From contig CAVXZW010000029.1 of NCBI GenBank assembly GCA_963766445.1, positions 186,001 to 250,000 on the forward strand: a stretch of 64,000 bases of DNA. The letters run 5' to 3'. Shown one piece after another: positions 25,105 through 33,698 of the stretch (its first letter is position 1; each line of letters opens with the position of its first letter). The notes beneath the pieces were generated by a model. That model was not told the DNA's origin. It saw only the letters and a program-made list of their open reading frames with translations, and searched no databases. The position numbers and the translations under genes were made by a program. This stretch comes from JAICYJ01 sp963766445 (lineage in GTDB: Bacteria > Actinomycetota > Thermoleophilia > Gaiellales > JAICJC01).

Positions 25105-25505
25105 ATGACGCGGTTCGTCGTGGACTGTCAGACGCTGCTGCGGATCGCTGCCGGCGAGGTTGAGGTGGCCGCTGAGCACCAGCTTGTGGCGCCGACGCTC
25201 GTTCGCTCGCAGGCGCTGGCGGAGCTGTACGAGTCGGCCCGGCAAGGTGAGATCTCGGCGGCTGAGGGCGTCGAGCGCGTAACGCGGATCAACTCGCTGA
25301 AGGTTCGCTTCCTCGGAGACAAGGTGCTCCAGCGACAGCATGGAAGGTCGCCGACGAGTTGGGATGGGAGACAACGTACGACGCCGAGTATGTGGCGCTG
25401 ACGAAGCTCCAGGCGGATGCCTTCGTGACGTCTGACCGCGAGCTCGCACGGGCGGTCTCGGGCCTCGTCCAGACGGCGACGGTCGACGCACTCCGCGTTT
25501 CCTGA
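25105..25505 (+). pseudogene. PIN-domain (VapC-like) protein, one frameshift
   Basis: About 133 aa when joined. Part 1: RFVVDCQTLLRIAAGE (first Asp of the PIN acidic triad), LVRSQALAELYESARQGEIS. After a shift near 25336: WKVADELGWETTYDAEYVALTKLQADAFVTSDRELAR, carrying the YDAEY and TSDREL acidic motifs. These are the expected Mg-binding residues of a ribonuclease toxin. No antitoxin-like gene is adjacent: upstream is the VOC fragment, downstream another fragment. It may be a domesticated or dying PIN protein, and the frameshift may be real here. Confidence 0.62.
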
Positions 25506-25548
25506 CCGACGCGATGGCATCGCCGGTGGGCCCTCAATCGCACGTCAG

Positions 25549-25605
25549 CGCGCCGGCGTGCTGTCTCTGGACGACTACCGGGTCGAGATCATCGAACGCA
25601 GCTAG
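25549..25605 (+). pseudogene. 3'-end fragment of a VOC gene, copy B
   Basis: Reads VLSLDDYRVEIIERS then TAG, the C-terminal signature of the VOC gene at 23995, without any upstream part. Confidence 0.55.
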
Positions 25606-26000
25606 CTTTGCGCGAAGTCGAACACGCTCGGCTCGGCGCCGTCGCCGTCGATCAATCCGTCGGTCGGCTGTACAGGATCGCTGAATGGGCCTTCCCCCGG
25701 CCGGGCGCCGACCACCCCACGACATGACCGCTTCTCCGCCGGTTCGGGCGGTTCGAACAGCAGCGAGCGGGCGCCGCGACTCGCATCTTCGCCAACCTGG
25801 ACTTGACAAGTTCTTAGAATTGCATGAGCATCGTGGTCTGCTGACCGACGGCAACGATGTAGGACGGCTCCCGCGTCGGAATATACGAGGGATAACTGGT
25901 GGCTCAGGGGGATGGTCAACCGGCGTAGGACGCGGTTGCGGACGTCCTGCCATCGCCGGTCAGGAACGTGATCGAATCGACCCCGCGCTTAAGGACGTTC
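25606..26000. other. 395-bp stretch with no supported gene
   Basis: Less GC-rich than its surroundings. It contains an AT-rich patch with TTGACA (25803-25808) and TTCTTAGAA, which could hold the promoter of the following three-gene cassette. A 105-codon open frame on the minus strand (25602-25919) has no recognisable domain and no SD; it may be a gene remnant, but I cannot support it. Confidence 0.4.
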
Positions 26001-27228
26001 ATGGACCACACAAATATCGCCATCATCGGTGCCGGACCCCACGGGATCGCGGCTGCGGCCCACCTGCGCCGCGCATCGGTTGAATGCCACGTGATTGGAT
26101 CCCCGATGTCGTTCTGGCAAACGATGCCGGAAGGCATGTTGCTGCGATCGAACCGGACGGCGACATCGATCGCCGAGTACGACGGCCCGCTCTCGCTGGA
26201 GAGCTACTACGCCGGGCGCGGGCAGCCGCTCGAACTGCCGGTTCCGCTCGACGACTTCGTGAGTTACGGCCTGTGGGTGCAGCAGCAGGTCGCGCCGGAC
26301 ATCGATGAACGCGTCGTCTCATCGGTGCACGCCCAGGCGGACGGCTTCGTGCTGACCATGGCGGATGGTGAACAGCTGTCGGCTCGGAGGGTCGTGGTGG
26401 CTGCGGGGATCGCCGATTTCATTCACCGTCCCGGCGTCTGCCGCACGCTGCCACCGGAGATCGCCTCGCACACTGCCGACCACCGCGACCTCTCCGTGTT
26501 CAGCGGCCGCCGGGTGCTGGTGGTCGGCGGCGGCCAGAGCGCACTCGAGTCGGCAGCGTTGCTTCATGAGTCCGGAGCCGACGTCGAGGTCGTGGTGCGC
26601 AGAGACCACCTCAACTGGCTGCACGGCGGCAAGTACCACCGCAAGCTCGGTCGGTATGCGCGCCTCGTGTACGCGCCGACCGACGTCGGGTCCGATGGGG
26701 CTGTCGCGGATCGTCGCCGTGCCGAACGCATTCCGGCGACTCCCGCGCCAGTTGCAGAACCCGATCGCATACCGGTCGATCCGCCCAGCCGGGGCAGCGT
26801 GGCTGCAGCCAAGGCTCGAGCACGTTCCAATCCACCTCGGCCGGGTGGTGAGCCAGGCGGCGACGGTCGGGTCGAGTGTGAGGGTCGGGCTCGACGATGG
26901 CAGCAACCATGACGTTGATCACGTGATGTTCGGTACCGGCTACCGGGTCGATGTGGCCCGTTACCCATTCCTGGACGGCCGGCTCGTTGAGCGGGTCAGG
27001 CGCGTCGAGGGCTATCCCGTGCTGCAGGCGGGAATGGAGTCATCGGTTCCGGGGCTGCACTTCCTTGGCGCACCGGCCGCTTGGAGCTTCGGCCCGATCA
27101 TGCGGTTCGTCGCCGGCGGATGGTTCGGCGGCCGGTCGCTGACGCAGGCGGTTACCCGCCGCACCACGCCCGATGCGCCCCGGCCCGCACCGGCAGGTGT
27201 TCCGGTCGGCGACGGGCGGGCCCCGTGA
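26001..27228 (+). CDS. FAD/NAD(P)-dependent oxidoreductase, one frameshift
   Basis: About 408 aa when joined. ATG at 26001 with SD AAGGA five nt upstream. FAD-binding IAIIGAGPHGIAAAAHLRR (GAGPHG at 10-15), a substrate region with SFWQTMPEGMLLRSN, then NAD(P)-binding VLVVGGGQSALESAALLHESGA. The frame changes near 26695, after which GTGYRVD (FAD motif) and FLGAPAAWSFGP complete the protein. The fold is that of flavin-dependent monooxygenase/SidA-like oxidoreductases. The stop overlaps the ATP-grasp GTG (GTGA), so it heads a three-gene cassette. Substrate unknown. Confidence 0.75.
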
Positions 27229-28433
27229 CAGCAGGCTGGCGACGGCGGAGCGGCGCCGCGGGCGCCCAGACCGTGGGCGCACTGGTAGTTGGCGGCGACT
27301 ACCAGGGGCTTGGTATTGCGCGCAGCCTGGGTCGTCGCGGAATCCCGGTGTGCGTCGTCGACGACGAACCATCGGTCGCGCGTGCGTCCAAGTTCGTCGA
27401 GCGGTTCGTGCGGGTGCGCGACCTCCGCGACGCCCGCACCACCGTCGACGTGCTCGTCGACGTGGGAACGCGATTCGGCCTCAACGGCTGGGTGGTGTAC
27501 CCGACCCGAGAGGAGACGGTCGCGGCGATCTCGTCACACCGGGACGAACTGCAGGCTGTATTTCGGATCCCCACGCCGGACTGGGAGTCAGTGCAGCCGG
27601 CCTGGGACAAGCGCCTCACCTATCGGGTCGGTGAATCGCTTGGGATGGCGATGCCGCGGACGTGGTTTCCCGCGGACGAGGACGAGCTCCGCGCGCTCGA
27701 CCTGCCGTGGCCGGTGATCGTGAAGCCGGCCATCAAGGAGCACTTCTTCTACGCGACGCGGGCAAAGGCCTGGCAGGCCAACGATCGCACGCAGCTGCTT
27801 GATGCATACCGCAACGCGACTCGCACGGTTGGAGATCCGGGCGAGATCATCGTGCAGGAGGTGATCCCCGGCGGCGGCGACCGTCAAGTCGCCTACTGCA
27901 CGTTCTTCAAAGAGGGCGCACCGATAGCCGGCATGACCGTGTGCCGACGGCGGCAGCATCCGTCCGACTACGGGCGCGCGAGCACCTACGTGGAGACTGT
28001 GAGGCTGCCCGAGCTCGAGGAGCTGTCGATCAGATTCCTCCGGGAGATCGGCTACTACGGGCTGGCCGAACTGGAGTACAAGCAGGATTCGCGCGACGGC
28101 ACCTACAAGCTGCTGGACGTGAACCTTCGCACCTGGGGTTACCACACACTCGGCGGCGCCGCCGGAGTCGACTTCCCGTATCTGCTCTACCGCGACCAGA
28201 CCGGCCTTCCCGTCTCGCCGACGATCGCGCGCACGGGCGTGCGCTGGATCCGGTTGACCACTGACCTACCGAACGCCGCGCGCGACATGCGAGCCGGAAC
28301 CGTCAAGCTCGCCGACTACGCGAGGACGCTCCGCGGCGTCGACGTCGAGGCTGTGTTCTCGACCCGCGATCCGCTGCCATGGATCTACGAACTCCTGTTG
28401 CTGCCGTATCTGGCCGTCAAGCGGGGGCTCTGA
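27225..28433 (+). CDS. ATP-grasp ligase
   Basis: 402 aa from the GTG at 27225, overlapping the preceding stop. A pre-ATP-grasp Rossmann-like domain comes first (GALVVGGDYQGLGIARSLGRRG, VCVVDDEPS), then the ATP-grasp domains: LPWPVIVKPAIKEHFF (ATP-binding Lys), EIIVQEVIPGGGDRQV and the metal-binding ELEYKQD and LLDVNLRTWG. This resembles carbamoyl-phosphate-synthase-large-chain-like carboxylate-amine ligases that build amide or peptide bonds on small or surface molecules. The Arg-Thr-Trp-Gly after the metal Asn is unusual. It works with the flanking oxidoreductase and deacetylase genes by context. Confidence 0.82.
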   Translation: MTAGWRRRSGAAGAQTVGALVVGGDYQGLGIARSLGRRGIPVCVVDDEPSVARASKFVERFVRVRDLRDARTTVDVLVDVGTRFGLNGWVVYPTREETVAAISSHRDELQAVFRIPTPDWESVQPAWDKRLTYRVGESLGMAMPRTWFPADEDELRALDLPWPVIVKPAIKEHFFYATRAKAWQANDRTQLLDAYRNATRTVGDPGEIIVQEVIPGGGDRQVAYCTFFKEGAPIAGMTVCRRRQHPSDYGRASTYVETVRLPELEELSIRFLREIGYYGLAELEYKQDSRDGTYKLLDVNLRTWGYHTLGGAAGVDFPYLLYRDQTGLPVSPTIARTGVRWIRLTTDLPNAARDMRAGTVKLADYARTLRGVDVEAVFSTRDPLPWIYELLLLPYLAVKRGL

Positions 28434-28441
28434 CCGCGGCC

Positions 28442-29911
28442 ATGGGCGCTGCCGGTAGCGACCTATCGCTGCTGAGACATCAGGACGCTGCGTCCACACG
28501 CCCTGCGATCTTTAGCGCCTCGGCCGACGTCCTCTACTTCGACTATCTGCGGATTCCGTACTCGGTTGCGTTGCAGCCACCAGCATGGCTGCCGTGCGCA
28601 TCGCTGAGCTGGATCGCCGCCGGCGATCGGGGCCTCTGCTGGCCCGCGGCAACGACAACGGCAGCTCGGCAACGTGGGCTGTTCGGCATGGGCGACGTCT
28701 CGATTTCGGCTGCACTGACGCCGGACACCGCTTCGCCGCTGCAACGGCAAGCGTCCGGGTGGGAACCGGTGCTCGCCGTCACCGGCGCGGGCGGCGAGAC
28801 CGTCGCAACCATCCTCCGGCGCGAAGACGGCGTGATCTATTTGCCGTTCGATCCTGGGGACGTGATTCGCTCCTTCTGGTCGGAACGCTACCTGGATGCG
28901 AGCCCCGGACGGAGCGGGCAGGCCAAGCGGATTGCGATGCACGGCTATTACGCTGTTCGCCCGCTGATCCCTCGACGCGTCCAGCTGTTCGCCCGCAGGC
29001 GCTACTCGGTCGTGCAGGGGCGAGCGGAGTTTCCGCGGTGGCCGATCGAGCCGAGCCTGCACGATTTCTACGACTGGATCGGTCATCTGCTCACCGAAAT
29101 CGCGGGGGCTCCAGTGCCGTACATCGCGCCCTGGCCGCGAGGACGGCGGTGGGCGCTGGTGCTCACGCATGATGTCGAGACGGATGCCGGCCGCGACCGC
29201 ATAGGCGACCTGCGCGCCGTCGAGGAAGGGCTCGGACTCCGGTCTGCGTGGTATTTCGTCCCCCGGCGCTACACCACCCCGCGAGGGCTGATCGACGATC
29301 TCACCGATGCAGGCTTCGAGGTCGGTGTGCACGGGCTGTACCACGATGGCCGCGATCTGAGCCCGAAGATCTTGCCGCAACGCGAGGATGAGATGCGCCT
29401 GTACCGTGACCGCTGGCAGGCCCGCGGTTTTCGGTCGCCCGCCCTCATCCGGCACGCCGCCGGGATCGAACGGCTCGGTTTCGACTACGACACCTCCTAT
29501 CCCGATACCGATCCCTACCAGCCACAGGCGGGCGGCTGCTGCACGTGGTTGCCGTTCTTCAACGGCCGCGTCGTCGAACTGCCGGTCACGCTCGCGCAGG
29601 ATCACACGTTGTTCGAGATTCTGGGCGAGCGCGACGAGAGCCGCTGGGTTGAGAAGGCGACCTTCCTCCGTGTGCGATCCGGCGCGGCGGTCTTGATCAC
29701 TCATCCCGACTACATGACAGCGCCTCGGTTGCAAGCCTATGGCCGGTTCCTTGAACGGTTCAGCGATGACGAGTCAGCCTGGCACGCGCTGCCCGCGGAG
29801 GTCAGCGCGTGGTGGCGGCGCCGCGCCACGTCCTGGATCGAGGGAGCGCCAGGCGACTGGCGGGTTGCGGGTCCGGCGGCTGCGGAGGCGACGGTCGCGT
29901 TCACGTCGTAA
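28442..29911 (+). CDS. polysaccharide deacetylase-family protein with N-terminal extension
   Basis: 489 aa from the ATG at 28442, 8 nt after the ATP-grasp stop. The first 230 residues are an uncharacterised domain (LYFDYLRIPY, PFDPGDVIRSFWSERY, HDFYDWIGHLL). The rest is a NodB-homology barrel: LVLTHDVETDAG (catalytic THDV), FEVGVHGLYHDGRD (metal HxxxH), GFRSPALIRH and DYDTSYPDTDP. No signal peptide, so it may act in the cytoplasm on an activated sugar or small glycan. Third gene of the cassette starting at 26001. The architecture resembles deacetylases found in exopolysaccharide loci. Confidence 0.8.
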   Translation: MGAAGSDLSLLRHQDAASTRPAIFSASADVLYFDYLRIPYSVALQPPAWLPCASLSWIAAGDRGLCWPAATTTAARQRGLFGMGDVSISAALTPDTASPLQRQASGWEPVLAVTGAGGETVATILRREDGVIYLPFDPGDVIRSFWSERYLDASPGRSGQAKRIAMHGYYAVRPLIPRRVQLFARRRYSVVQGRAEFPRWPIEPSLHDFYDWIGHLLTEIAGAPVPYIAPWPRGRRWALVLTHDVETDAGRDRIGDLRAVEEGLGLRSAWYFVPRRYTTPRGLIDDLTDAGFEVGVHGLYHDGRDLSPKILPQREDEMRLYRDRWQARGFRSPALIRHAAGIERLGFDYDTSYPDTDPYQPQAGGCCTWLPFFNGRVVELPVTLAQDHTLFEILGERDESRWVEKATFLRVRSGAAVLITHPDYMTAPRLQAYGRFLERFSDDESAWHALPAEVSAWWRRRATSWIEGAPGDWRVAGPAAAEATVAFTS

Positions 29912-30100
29912 CGTTCGCCCGGCGGACGGGAGCGTGCCGTGAGGTGATGACACTCGCAGCGAGGCGGACCTCCCCACTGATCGTCAGCCTGATCGAAGAC
30001 GAGGAGCTTTACCCGGCGCAGGCCACATCGGCGCCTTGACTGCCGCCCGACGAGGTGACAGCAATGCGACCCCGACGCTGCTGTCGACGGCCTCGGCCGG
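29912..30100. other. 189-bp convergent intergenic stretch
   Basis: Between the deacetylase and the cupin gene, which face each other. A short open frame is present on the plus strand but has no SD or conserved pattern. I see no clear terminator hairpin. Confidence 0.4.
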
Positions 30101-30736
30101 CTAGCCCAGCAGTTCCTTGAACGCCGGCTCCTCGCGGATCGGATCGAAGTCCGAGTCACCCGCCGCGAACGAGCGGAACCGCTCGGATCGCTCGATCGCG
30201 CCCCGCAGGTGATCGATCGCATCGGCCGTCCGCCCGGCGAGGCTCTCGCAGCACGCGACGTTGTAGCGCAGGCCGGCGTACTGCGGGTTCTCCTCGATCA
30301 GCTCGCGGCCGCGATCCGCCGCCTCGGCGTATTTCCCGGCCTCGTAGAGCGGGGTGATCGGCAGCCAGACCTCGAAGCCGTCAGGCTCGTAGACCTCGCC
30401 GGGCGTGCCCCCGATCGCAACGATGGTGGTGCCGGCTTCCTCGGCGAAGGCCGTCCGCTTCACGCCGGGGCGGGCGAAGACCAGCGTTCCGGCAGGCGCG
30501 TCCACCCGCTCGCCGTCGAGCTCGAAGGTCGCGCGGCCCTGCTGGACGAGGTAGAGCTCCTCGTGCTCATCGGCCTCGTCGTGCTCGTTGATGATGCGGT
30601 CGCCCGCACTCTTCCCCGTCCACGTGTTGACGCCGAACGACGTGATGCCGAAGTGCATCCGGACCGGCCGGAACGGGCAACGGCCGTCGCTGAGCTCGTC
30701 GATCTCGTCGATTCGCGCCACGGTGTACTCGCTCAT
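30101..30736 (-). CDS. cupin-domain protein with C-terminal tetratricopeptide-like tail
   Basis: 211 aa, ATG at 30734-30736 with SD GGAGGAG. Residues 1-125 form a cupin barrel (NEHDEADEHEELYLVQQGRATFELDGERV: HxxxxEE pattern, then PAGTLVFARPGVKR). Residues 130-211 are a helical tail (PLYEAGKYAEAADRGRELIEENPQ, LRYNVACCESLAGRTADAIDHLRGAIE, DSDFDPIREEPAFKELLG). The same tail is attached to a different N-terminal domain in the upstream neighbour, with which it overlaps by ATGA. Probably a metal-dependent sensor or enzyme; substrate unknown. Confidence 0.8.
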   Translation of the reverse strand: MSEYTVARIDEIDELSDGRCPFRPVRMHFGITSFGVNTWTGKSAGDRIINEHDEADEHEELYLVQQGRATFELDGERVDAPAGTLVFARPGVKRTAFAEEAGTTIVAIGGTPGEVYEPDGFEVWLPITPLYEAGKYAEAADRGRELIEENPQYAGLRYNVACCESLAGRTADAIDHLRGAIERSERFRSFAAGDSDFDPIREEPAFKELLG

Positions 30737-31428
30737 ATCTCCTCCTGGTCGTGTCGGGGCGAGCCCACCAGATCGCTGAAGGCAGGCTGCTCGCGGATCG
30801 GGTCGAAGTCGGAGTCCTCGGCGGCCATCGGCCGGAACTCGTCCCGGAGGTCGATCGCGGCTCGAAGATGCTCGACGGCATCGCCCGGCCGCCCGGCCAG
30901 GCTCTCACAGCAGGCGACGTTGTACAGCAGCGTGGGATGCTCGGGATGTTCGGCGACCAGCGCTCGCCCGCGGTCCGCCACCTCGGCGTACTTGCCCGCC
31001 TCGTAGAGCGGCTGCAGCGGCGCCCACACCTCGTCGCTGGCGATGCCCGCAGGCAGGTCGAACCACCGCTGCCGCCGCGCCCCGTAGCCCGACTCGGTGG
31101 GCGGCGGGAACTCCGGGTCAGCGAACGCGCCGACCGCGACCACCACCAGGTCGTTTTCGTCGGGCTCGGTGAAGAACACCGTCCCGCCGCACTCCGGGCA
31201 GAAATGGAAGACGTGGACCCTGCGGTCCTGCTCGTCCGACGTCCGGGCGTAGTCGACGTAGCGGCCGGCCACCTGCACCTGGTCGGCCCGGAACCCTGCC
31301 TGCATGCCGAACGCGCTGCCGGTCCGCCGCTGGCACGAGAGGCAGTGGCAGATCGAGACGACGAACGGGTCTCCCTCCGTTGTCACGCGAAGCTGCCCAC
31401 AGCTACAGGCTGCGTCTCTGCCGGCCAT
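30733..31428 (-). CDS. GFA-family zinc protein with the same C-terminal tail
   Basis: 231 aa from ATG 31426-31428, 6 nt after a -10-like TATGAT. N-terminal glutathione-dependent-formaldehyde-activating (GFA/CENP-V) domain: DAACSCGQLRV, CHCLSCQRRTGSAFG and FCPECGGTVFF supply the Zn cysteines, followed by VVAVGAFADPEFPPP. The C-terminal 80 residues (PLYEAGKYAEVADRGRALVAEHPE, NVACCESLAGRPGDAVEHLRAAID, DSDFDPIREQPAF) are nearly the same as the tail of the downstream cupin protein. GFA proteins are linked to thiol adducts of aldehydes; the thiol here is unknown. Confidence 0.82.
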   Translation of the reverse strand: MAGRDAACSCGQLRVTTEGDPFVVSICHCLSCQRRTGSAFGMQAGFRADQVQVAGRYVDYARTSDEQDRRVHVFHFCPECGGTVFFTEPDENDLVVVAVGAFADPEFPPPTESGYGARRQRWFDLPAGIASDEVWAPLQPLYEAGKYAEVADRGRALVAEHPEHPTLLYNVACCESLAGRPGDAVEHLRAAIDLRDEFRPMAAEDSDFDPIREQPAFSDLVGSPRHDQEEI

Positions 31429-31434
31429 CGCCGG

Positions 31435-31440
31435 ATCATA
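31435..31440 (-). promoter_or_regulatory. -10 hexamer TATGAT of the GFA-cupin operon
   Basis: TATGAT ends 6 nt before the ATG at 31428 on the minus strand. Divergent TAGGCT for the flavodoxin gene starts 22 bp away. Confidence 0.45.
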
Positions 31441-31461
31441 GGAGCAGCGGATCCGGCCGGA

Positions 31462-31467
31462 TAGGCT
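31462..31467 (+). promoter_or_regulatory. -10 hexamer TAGGCT of the flavodoxin-fold gene
   Basis: TAGGCT ends 6 nt before the GTG at 31474. Confidence 0.45.
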
Positions 31468-31473
31468 GCGGCC

Positions 31474-32151
31474 GTGTCCAGTCCCCGGAGCGCCGCGGCC
31501 CTCGTCGTGCTCGCGCATCCCGAGCCCTCGTCCTTCGCAGCAGCGCTTGCCCACACCGCGGTCGATGCGCTGCTGGCCGCCGGCTGGAGCGTGGAGCTGG
31601 TCGACCTGTACCTTGAGGGGTTCGACCCGGTGCTGTCGGAGGCCGACTTCTTGGACCGGCTGATCGCCGATCGGCTGCAGCCCATGGACGAGCAGGCGCA
31701 CGCGGCGGCCGGCGGCACGTTTGCGCCGGACCTCGCCCGCCACGTGGAGCTGTTCCAGGCGGCCGACCTGCTGGTGCTCGTCTCGCCGATGTGGTGGTTC
31801 TCGGTGCCCGCCATGCTCAAGGGCTGGATCGACCGGGTGTTCGCAAACGGCGTCGCCTACCGCTACCCCGAGGTGCCGGCGTGGTCGGGCTTCCTCGGAG
31901 ACAAGCGGGGAATGCTAGTGATGACCTCCTCGTACGAGCCGAGCTCGTTCAGCGATGACTACGTGGGGGAGCTCACGCATGTCCTGCACCCGCTGTTGCA
32001 CGGCACGCTCGCATACACCGGGATGCAGGTGATCGATCCCTTCATGGCCTACGCCGCCGACTCGGTCGATCAGGACACCCGCCGGCGCTACCTCGCCGAG
32101 CTGAGCGCACGCCTCTCCGCCCTGCCGCGTCCGGAGCCGGTCAGGGAGTGA
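31474..32151 (+). CDS. flavodoxin-fold NAD(P)H dehydrogenase (quinone-type)
   Basis: 225 aa. Family of NQO1/KefF/MdaB-like FMN or FAD quinone reductases: LVVLAHPEPSSFAAALAHTAVDAL (phosphate loop), ELVDLYLEGFDPVL, ADLLVLVSPMWWFSVPAMLKGWIDRVFANGVAY (flavin-stacking PMWW) and GMLVMTSSYEP. Two-electron reduction of quinones or electrophiles in the cytoplasm. Its 3' end overlaps the convergent M24 peptidase by 11 nt. The GTG start follows a leaderless-type -10. Confidence 0.87.
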   Translation: MSSPRSAAALVVLAHPEPSSFAAALAHTAVDALLAAGWSVELVDLYLEGFDPVLSEADFLDRLIADRLQPMDEQAHAAAGGTFAPDLARHVELFQAADLLVLVSPMWWFSVPAMLKGWIDRVFANGVAYRYPEVPAWSGFLGDKRGMLVMTSSYEPSSFSDDYVGELTHVLHPLLHGTLAYTGMQVIDPFMAYAADSVDQDTRRRYLAELSARLSALPRPEPVRE

Positions 32152-33284
32152 GCTCGTACGGGTAGCTCGTGAGCGTCTCGCAGCCGTCCTCGGTCACCAG
32201 CAGCAGGTCCTCGAACCGCACCTCCCCGGTGTCACGCTGCCACAGCCCGGGCTCGATCGCGATCACGTCACCGGCCACCAGCGGGTCATGCCCCGCCTGA
32301 CCGAGTGCCGGATCCTCGTGCACGGCGAGCCCGACGCCGTGACCGAGTGAGAACTGGAAGCCCTCCTCCGGGTCGATCCCGGGATCGGTGCGCTGCGTGG
32401 GAAACCCGGCTAGCTCGAACACCTCGCAGGCGACGGCGTGCAGCTCGCGGCCTGTGATCCCGGGCCGCACCGCCTCGCGGGAGCGCTCCAGCGCCTCGCG
32501 GACGACCGGTTCGAGCACGCGCACGCCTTCCGTGGCCTCGCCGACGACGAGCGTCCGGGTCATATCCGCCCAGCATCCGGACGGCTCGTCCCGTGGCCAC
32601 AGGTCGATCACGATCGGGAGGTCGGCGGGCAATGGTCCGGAGCCGGGATCGTGGCCGCCTCCCTGCCACAACGAAGCCACGATCACGTCCGGCGGCGCCG
32701 GGGCGCCGCTGCGCCTGCAGGCGTCACGCAGCTCCGCGCGGACCATCTCGGCGGTCAGCGGCTTGCCGTCGTGCAGCAGCCCCTCGCCGGCGGGCACGGC
32801 CTCGGCCAGCAGGTCGGCGGCGGCGCGCATACCGGACTCGGCCGCAGCCTGCGCCCGGCGTACGCCGGCCAGCTCCGCCGACGACTTCACGCGCCTCCTG
32901 GATGCGATCACGTCGTGATCGGGTCGCAGCGCGATGCCGTCGGCGCGCAGGCGGTCGGCCACCGCGACCGGCATCTCGGGGTCGACGACGGCCTCGTGCA
33001 CGCCCATCGCGGCGGCGGCCCGCGACACCAGCTCCAGATCGAGCTCGTGCATCTTCAGCCCGCTCTCGCGCAGCTCCTCGAAGCCGAGGTCGGCCAGGTC
33101 GTGGTAGACCGCATCGGGCGCGACCTGCTCGATCCGGGAGCTCTCAAGCGGGCTGACCATGATGTGCAGCCTGCCGCCGACGATGCCGAGCAGGAACGGG
33201 TCTCCGATCGCAAGCGGCAGCTCGTGGCGCATGGCGTGGGAGCGGGGAGCGCTCGGTGTCCCCGTAGAACAGCACGTCGGTCAT
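32141..33284 (-). CDS. M24-family aminopeptidase P-like (Xaa-Pro) peptidase, N-terminal frameshift
   Basis: 363 aa from the ATG at 33230-33232; the conserved N-terminus continues in another frame to an ATG at 33282-33284 (MTDVLFYGDTERSP), with the shift near 33235-33245. The creatinase-like N-domain is followed by the pita-bread catalytic domain with dinuclear metal ligands: Asp in IVIDLWP, Asp in WADMTRTLVV, His in SLGHGVGLAVHE, Glu in AIEPGLW and Glu in RFEDLLLV. Removes N-terminal residues ahead of Pro. Substrate range unknown. Confidence 0.85.
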
Positions 33285-33346
33285 GGCCGGAACCTACCCG
33301 GCCGGAATCGCGACGGGCGAATCGCGGGTGTAGGTGTGGCTCTGCC

Positions 33347-33448
33347 ATGTCCGGCGCTGCGGTCCGCACCACCGTCGACCTGTCCGCCTACCCCGATCTG
33401 GTGGTGATCTACCTGGGCATGCGGGCGGGAGGAGCCGCGTGGTGCTGA
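33347..33448 (+). pseudogene. 5' fragment of a DUF4188 gene
   Basis: 33 codons: TVDLSAYPDLVVIYLGMR is almost identical to the start of the DUF4188 gene at 24455, then the frame runs AGGAAWC and stops. The next bases (ACGAACGGCTC, about 33458-33468) match the HERL codons further inside that gene, so the copy has an internal deletion and then ends. Confidence 0.6.
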
Positions 33449-33467
33449 CTTCATAGACGAACGGCTC

Positions 33468-33656
33468 TCAGTCCTCGGCCGTGCGGCCGTGGCCGGGCCG
33501 CTCAGGTGCGTGCACCTCGCGGCTCGTCGCCAGATCGACGATCTGCGCCCGCATCGTCTCGATCGAGCAGAACCCGCCGTGCAGGAGCAGCTCCGGCTCG
33601 CCCTGGCCGTGCACCTCGTAGTAGATCCGCGCGTCGCCGGCATCGAGAAAGGGCAC
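33468..33656 (-). pseudogene. N-terminal fragment of an alpha/beta hydrolase
   Basis: 62 codons from a GTG at 33654-33656: GDARIYYEVHGQGEPELLLHGGF (oxyanion HGG) and APERPGHGRTAED, then a stop. The nucleophile elbow and the rest of the fold are missing. It abuts the DUF4188 fragment tail to tail, and a complete but different hydrolase starts at 33699. Confidence 0.55.
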
Positions 33657-33698
33657 GGATCCGATTCAAGCACAGCCGGCGTGAGATAGTCGACCGGC

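Noticed and set aside
25602..25919. A 105-codon minus-strand frame
   Set aside because: No SD, no leaderless hexamer and no recognisable fold; possibly a remnant, but I cannot support it as a gene.
27241..27300. A complete mobile element carrying the FAD/ATP-grasp/deacetylase cassette
   Set aside because: I found no integrase, transposase or flanking repeat; only the slightly lower GC and neighbouring debris hint at transfer.
29939..30039. Short plus-strand frame after the deacetylase
   Set aside because: About 30 codons without an initiation signal or conservation.
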